Source: an uncultured Desulfobacter sp. (GTDB taxonomy: Bacteria; Desulfobacterota; Desulfobacteria; Desulfobacterales; Desulfobacteraceae). Taken from it: DNA of 64,000 bases. The notes below the pieces were generated by a model. That model had not been told where the DNA came from. It saw only the letters and a list, made by a program, of their open reading frames with translations, and did no database searches. Made by a program: the position numbers and the translations under genes. Positions 60,368 to 64,000 of the stretch are shown piece after piece (the first letter of the stretch is position 1; each line of letters begins with the position of its first letter). Location: positions 1,240,001 to 1,304,000 of the forward strand of contig NZ_OY762929.1 of assembly GCF_963666675.1 (NCBI RefSeq), in the 5' to 3' direction.

Positions 60368-61409
60368 GAATCATCTCTATCGCTTTCTCATACACCATAT
60401 CGATGGTTACCAGATCCATGCATTTGTGGTCAATGGGGCATTCTGCTTTCATGCATGGGCTGCAGTGTACCGGCACCCGGATAATGACGCTGTTTCCGTT
60501 GGCAGGGGAGGTTGCTTTAAAGTTTGTGGAACCAATTACCGCCACCTGGTTGATATTGAGGGCTGCTGCTGCGTGCATAAGCCCTGAATCGTTGGTGATG
60601 AAAAGCCGGCAGGTTTCAATCAAAGCAAAGGCTTGCCCCAGGGTGGTCTGACCGGCGATGTTAACGCAACAATCCGGGGCGGCCTGGCAGATCTGATCTC
60701 CTAATTCCCGGTCAGCGGGGCCCCCGAAAATCAGGATTTTTGTGTTAAATTTTTTGGAAAGCTGTTCGGCAACTTTTGCAAAACGTTCCGGAAACCATCT
60801 TTTGGCCGTCCCGCCTGTTGCACCAGGGTTGATGCCGATAACGGGGGCAGACTGATCAAGTCCGCTTTGTTTGAGTATGTTTCCGGCTGTCTGACGGTCT
60901 TCCTTGGATAAAAAAAGATCCAGTCTGCGTCCGTCTGTGAAAAGTCCGGCGCCTTTGAGAATAGCAATGTAATAATCGATAAGATGGCCCTGTTTGAGTT
61001 TCGGGTCCATTTTTACAGCCCGGTTTAGAAGCATTCCCCTGGCATCAGTGTTGTATCCCAGCCTTTCCCTGACGCACCCCAACCATGTAATCAGGGCTGC
61101 CTCAAAGGCGTTCTGCATCAAAACGGCCAGGTCAAACCGATGTTGCCGAATATCTGCGGCCAGGGTAAGGGTACCCAGCCCTCTTTTATGTCGCCCGTTA
61201 TTATCATACAACATAATGTGGTCAACATAGGGGTTGTGCTCATATACTGGAATTACCCATGGCTTTGCCAGCACTGTGATTTGTGCCTTGGGATAATTTT
61301 TTCTCACCGCACGCAACACCGGCGTTGTCATGATGGCGTCTCCGACCCAGTTGGCAGCGCGGAAAAGGATGTGTGCCGAAGAGTTGTCTTTTAATGCGAT
61401 TGTAGTCAT
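60354..61409 (-). CDS. waaF: ADP-heptose:LPS heptosyltransferase II
   Basis: A 351-residue GT9 enzyme with the WaaF hallmarks: RAANWVGDAIMTTPVLRAVRK near 17-37, INPGATGGTAKRWFPERFA near 193-211, and NIAGQTTLGQAFALIETC...ITNDSGLMHAAAALN near 245-280, followed by HCSPCMKAECP. It adds the second heptose of the inner core. It is the first gene of a two-gene operon with another heptosyltransferase and lies downstream of the tRNA-Gln gene on the same strand. Confidence 0.92.
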   Translation of the reverse strand: MTTIALKDNSSAHILFRAANWVGDAIMTTPVLRAVRKNYPKAQITVLAKPWVIPVYEHNPYVDHIMLYDNNGRHKRGLGTLTLAADIRQHRFDLAVLMQNAFEAALITWLGCVRERLGYNTDARGMLLNRAVKMDPKLKQGHLIDYYIAILKGAGLFTDGRRLDLFLSKEDRQTAGNILKQSGLDQSAPVIGINPGATGGTAKRWFPERFAKVAEQLSKKFNTKILIFGGPADRELGDQICQAAPDCCVNIAGQTTLGQAFALIETCRLFITNDSGLMHAAAALNINQVAVIGSTNFKATSPANGNSVIIRVPVHCSPCMKAECPIDHKCMDLVTIDMVYEKAIEMIRVHK

Positions 61410-61447
61410 GGCTTTTAGCCGTGTGGTCAGCTTAAGGATGTTCCCAT

Positions 61448-61482
61448 ATAAAAAAAGCTTTTGGTGAAATCCCCAAAAGCCT
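61448..61482 (-). terminator. Rho-independent terminator of tRNA-Gln
   Basis: On the minus strand GGCTTTTGG and CCAAAAGCT form a 8- to 9-bp stem around a short loop, followed by a run of seven T. It lies 12 nt beyond the tRNA 3' end. Confidence 0.8.
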
Positions 61483-61493
61483 TATCTTTTCGG

Positions 61494-61567
61494 TGGCTGG
61501 CTGACTAGGATTCGAACCTAGATTGACGGAGTCAGAGTCCGTAGTCCTGCCATTGGACGATCAGCCA
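61494..61567 (-). tRNA. tRNA-Gln (anticodon CUG)
   Basis: Full cloverleaf on the minus strand: acceptor TGGCTGA/TCAGCCA (7 bp), D arm GTCC/GGAC, anticodon stem ACGGA/TCCGT with loop CTCTGAC giving anticodon CTG, and T arm CTAGG-TTCGAAT-CCTAG. The 3' end reads G-CCA, so CCA is encoded. It reads CAG codons for glutamine. Confidence 0.95.
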
Positions 61568-61587
61568 GCAGATGAACAACGTCGGAG

Positions 61588-61617
61588 TATATACACTAAG
61601 GGGATGACCGAAGTCAA
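61588..61617 (-). promoter_or_regulatory. Promoter of tRNA-Gln
   Basis: On the minus strand TTGACT (61612-61617) and TATATA (61588-61593) are 18 nt apart, ending about 20 bp before the tRNA 5' end at 61567. Confidence 0.55.
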
Positions 61618-61753
61618 GGAAATATTCGTTGAAAGTTAAGATTGAATTGGGCTATTGTTTTTTATTTGAGTCGATAGCATTGGAAACGATGAAACGGTCG
61701 GGGGATTTTAACGTATGCATATAAAACAAATTTTTTAATCAATATGGAAAGAT

Positions 61754-62593
61754 ATGGGCAATAATGTGGGTGATTGGAAGGCGGCCGGCCAGGCGTTGCA
61801 GGTCAGAAATGAAAACTTTTCTCGTCTGTTTGATCGGTTAAAAGATTTTTCGGGGGTGGCCATTGCCTTTTCCGGTGGTGCGGATTCGGCCTTTCTGCTT
61901 GCCGCCGCACGTATTGCAGGATTAAAAACGATCGTACCTGTCACCGTCGTCTCTGATTTTTTTACGGATCGAGAAAAGGCCCGGGTGGCTCGTTTGGGGC
62001 GTTATTTAAGTATTCGCCCCATTCTTGTCCCTGTAAATATTCTGGATGATGCCAAGGTGGCCCGGAATACGGACAGGCGTTGTTATTTTTGTAAACGATT
62101 TCTATTTTCCAAAGTTGCAGCTGTGGCAAAGGAACGCGGGGTGGGCATCTTGCTTCACGGCGCAAATATGGACGATTTGCAGGAAATTCGGCCGGGCATG
62201 GAAGCGGCTCGGGAGTTGGGGTTTAGATCGCCTTTGGTGGAGGCAGGGTTTACAAAAGAGCAGATACGGACATGCTCGAAGGCGCTGGGTCTTGAAACCT
62301 GGAATTTGCCTGCCCAATCCTGTTTGGCCACCCGTATCCCCCAGGGGGATATCATCACCAAAGAAAAATTAAAAAGGGTTGAACTGGCCGAAGCCTGCCT
62401 CCATGGATTGGGGATTGGCCAAGTGCGGGTGCGATGTCATGGGGATTTAGCCCGAATTGAAGCAGATCCTGATGCGTTACAAGATTTTGTGCATCCGAAG
62501 CTAAGGCAAAAAGTGGTCCAGGGGGTTAAACGTGCGGGATTTCATTTCGTATCCCTTGATCTGGAAGGTTATGGGGCGGCGTCCAGGGTGTAG
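61754..62593 (+). CDS. larE: LarE-type ATP-dependent sacrificial sulfur transferase
   Basis: A 279-residue PP-loop ATP pyrophosphatase: SGGADS at 40-45, VVSDFFTDREKARVARLG near 67-84, RRCYFCKRFLF near 106-116 and LPAQSCLATRIPQG near 184-197, where C190 corresponds to the sulfur-donating cysteine of LarE. LarE makes the thio groups of the nickel-pincer cofactor of lactate racemase. No larB, larC or larA is seen here, so either they lie elsewhere or this enzyme acts in a related pathway. GGAAAG precedes the ATG. Confidence 0.87.
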   Translation: MGNNVGDWKAAGQALQVRNENFSRLFDRLKDFSGVAIAFSGGADSAFLLAAARIAGLKTIVPVTVVSDFFTDREKARVARLGRYLSIRPILVPVNILDDAKVARNTDRRCYFCKRFLFSKVAAVAKERGVGILLHGANMDDLQEIRPGMEAARELGFRSPLVEAGFTKEQIRTCSKALGLETWNLPAQSCLATRIPQGDIITKEKLKRVELAEACLHGLGIGQVRVRCHGDLARIEADPDALQDFVHPKLRQKVVQGVKRAGFHFVSLDLEGYGAASRV

Positions 62594-62605
62594 GACTGCA
62601 TCGAA

Positions 62606-62638
62606 TCATCCCCGGCGGTACTGATCTGCCGGGGATGA
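62606..62638. terminator. Hairpin between larE and ndk
   Basis: TCATCCCCGGC and GCCGGGGATGA are perfect 11-bp complements around a loop of 11 nt, lying between convergent genes. T-runs are weak, so it may act as a stabilising hairpin or a factor-assisted terminator. Confidence 0.5.
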
Positions 62639-62654
62639 CGTGTTTCAAGCGGGT

Positions 62655-63074
62655 CTAACGGGTATGCAGTTCCAGGTCGTTGAAAAAATAACCTATTTCA
62701 AATGCGGCAGTTTCCGGGGCATCAGAACCGTGGACAACATTTTTTTCAATGTCCGTGGCATAGTCTTTGCGGATGGTGCCTTCTTCTGCTTCTTTGAAGT
62801 TTGTGGCGCCCATTAATTTTCTATTTTTTGCGATAACATCTTCGCCTTCAAGCACCATTACAACAATGGGGCCTGATGTCATGAAATCGGTCAGGCTGTC
62901 GAAAAAAGGACGTTCCTTGTGAACAGCATAAAATCCCTGGGCCTGGGTTTTGCTCAGGTGGATCATTTTCATGGCCGCGATTTTAATGCCGTTGGTTTCA
63001 AAACGTTTGATGACTTCGCCAATGACGTTTTTTTCTACACCGTCAGGCTTGATAATGGATAAGGTTCTCTCCAC
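62655..63074 (-). CDS. ndk: Nucleoside diphosphate kinase
   Basis: A 139-residue enzyme of normal length: MERTLSIIKPDGVEKN at the start, RPFFDSLTDFMTSGPIV near 55-71, and the active-site histidine in VVHGSDAPE near 113-121. It balances nucleoside triphosphate pools by moving the gamma phosphate through a phosphohistidine. The start is GTG, fixed by AAGGGG about eight nt upstream. Transcribed divergently from coaE. Confidence 0.96.
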   Translation of the reverse strand: MERTLSIIKPDGVEKNVIGEVIKRFETNGIKIAAMKMIHLSKTQAQGFYAVHKERPFFDSLTDFMTSGPIVVMVLEGEDVIAKNRKLMGATNFKEAEEGTIRKDYATDIEKNVVHGSDAPETAAFEIGYFFNDLELHTR

Positions 63075-63224
63075 GTAAATTCCCCTTCTATGATTTAAGT
63101 AATAATAAAGCCAATGGTTGATTTAACGGGCTTGATAAATATCACAGGAACGTATTATAAGTCAAATATCGATAAATGTTGGAAATTGATGAGTAAAGAT
63201 AATCTAAATCAACGATGGGGCACA

Positions 63225-63839
63225 ATGCTTAAAATTGGTGTAACCGGGTCTGCGGGATCAGGGAAAAGTCTTGTGTGTGAGGGGTTTCGGCGTATCGGTT
63301 TGGTTACGCTGGATTGTGATAAAATTGCAAAGCAAGTGGTGGCGCCGGGTCAGGCCGCATATGATCTGGTGGTCAAGGCGTTTGGGTCTAAGATTATAGC
63401 GGCGGACGGCACCTTGGATCGCCCGGAGCTGCGACGTATGATTGTTGCTGCAAAAGAGAACCGGGAAAAGCTTGAATCTATATTGCATCCTATAATTATC
63501 AATGAAACGGTTCGGCAGATGGATGACGCTGTCAATTCACAGCAAATGTCTTGTGCTGTTGAGGTCCCTCTTTTGTTTGAGCTTGGCATGGCGCATCTTT
63601 TTGATCTGGTTGTGGTGGTGACGGCTGCGGATCGTACGCTTGTTGACCGGATCTCCTGTCGGGACGGTGTGGATCGTGAAAGCGCCCAAAAGCTTTTGGA
63701 TATTCAGATGCCCCAGTCCGAAAAGGTCCGAATGGCTGACTATATCATTGAAAATAGTGGCGAGCCGGAAACTGTTTTTGCATCAGTGGAAGTTTTGTAT
63801 CGAAAACTTGTCAATCAGCGCTTGACAAAAAAATCATAA
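63225..63839 (+). CDS. coaE: Dephospho-CoA kinase
   Basis: A 204-residue kinase when started at the ATG at 63225, which gives the usual opening LKIGVTGSAGSGKS with the P-loop at 8-15. LDCDKIAKQVVAPG near 31-44, LESILHPIIINE near 82 and VEVPLLFELGM near 106-116 are standard CoaE regions. It phosphorylates dephospho-CoA at the 3' position of ribose, the last step of CoA synthesis. The open frame runs 37 codons further upstream, but that part does not look like CoaE. No gene follows in the last 160 bp. Confidence 0.92.
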   Translation: MLKIGVTGSAGSGKSLVCEGFRRIGLVTLDCDKIAKQVVAPGQAAYDLVVKAFGSKIIAADGTLDRPELRRMIVAAKENREKLESILHPIIINETVRQMDDAVNSQQMSCAVEVPLLFELGMAHLFDLVVVVTAADRTLVDRISCRDGVDRESAQKLLDIQMPQSEKVRMADYIIENSGEPETVFASVEVLYRKLVNQRLTKKS

Positions 63840-64000
63840 TATCTTAATAAATTTTTTATTACTTACGTTTCACATTATTAGTCTTTTTTTTCCGCAAGGC
63901 CATAATTGGCCTCCAGATAGTCAAAAAGACATCCCCAAAAAAAATTACATTGTGAATTCATATACTTTAACCAAACGGATGGATCAGACCAGGAGATTGC

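Overview
The window reads as a Gram-negative, probably deltaproteobacterial (Desulfobacterota, Desulfobacter-like) chromosome. The grounds are a complete LPS/Kdo/heptose gene set, an XrtA-type exosortase/PEP-CTERM exopolysaccharide locus, an in-frame UGA selenoprotein of the HesB/IscA type, sigma-54 promoters and a moderate G+C content. The taxonomic placement is inference from gene content, not from a search.

Layout. (1) Bases 64-11991, minus strand: an exopolysaccharide/exosortase operon. In transcription order it holds a chain-length determinant, BY-kinase, priming sugar transferase, Wza-like export protein, beta-barrel protein, EpsI, exosortase, polysaccharide deacetylase, UDP-HexNAc dehydrogenase, FemAB-like protein and a glycosyltransferase. 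Several gene junctions carry palindromic or tandem elements built on the heptamer CTATCAG. (2) Bases 12394-15945, plus strand: the TPR lipoprotein PrsT and a PEP-CTERM surface protein with a clear sigma-54 promoter and an in-frame G10 tract. (3) Bases 16092-22609, minus strand: further exosortase-associated genes (TIGR03790-like protein, UDP-GlcNAc 4-epimerase, CAAX-like protease, an ExeA-like ATPase fused to an OmpA domain, and two poorly known proteins). (4) Bases 22715-31978, minus strand: a tight four-gene operon that looks like a DNA-processing or anti-phage system. It has an unrecognised 278-aa protein, two BrxC/BrxD-like (DUF2791-like) P-loop ATPases, and a 1935-aa protein joining an Lhr/BrxHI-like SF2 helicase, an Fe-S PD-(D/E)XK nuclease and a Dna2-like SF1 helicase. 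This is the strongest candidate for an undescribed system. (5) Bases 32140-34666: an orphan gene, tandem palindromic repeats of about 92 bp, and a second sigma-54-driven pair of PEP-CTERM-type genes.

(6) Bases 34878-41507: a HEAT/pseudo-receiver protein, galE and a U32-like protein in one operon, then a selenocysteine HesB-like gene with a visible SECIS-like hairpin, a MarR regulator, a FliL-like lipoprotein and thiamine pyrophosphokinase. (7) Bases 41592-55960: LPS assembly and transport (lptF, lptG, waaA, lpxK, lpxL-like) followed by core/O-antigen glycosyltransferases and an O-antigen ligase/polymerase. (8) Bases 56315-57961: an IS1380-like element with a 5-bp target duplication. (9) Bases 58193-64000: UDP-xylose synthase, two heptosyltransferases, tRNA-Gln(CUG), larE, ndk and coaE.

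The genes work together mainly in cell-surface construction. The dehydrogenase plus epimerase suggest a HexNAc-uronate-containing exopolysaccharide. The exosortase sorts PEP-CTERM proteins whose expression appears to be under sigma-54 control, and the second half builds the LPS. The helicase-nuclease operon is an island of unrelated function set between these surface loci.
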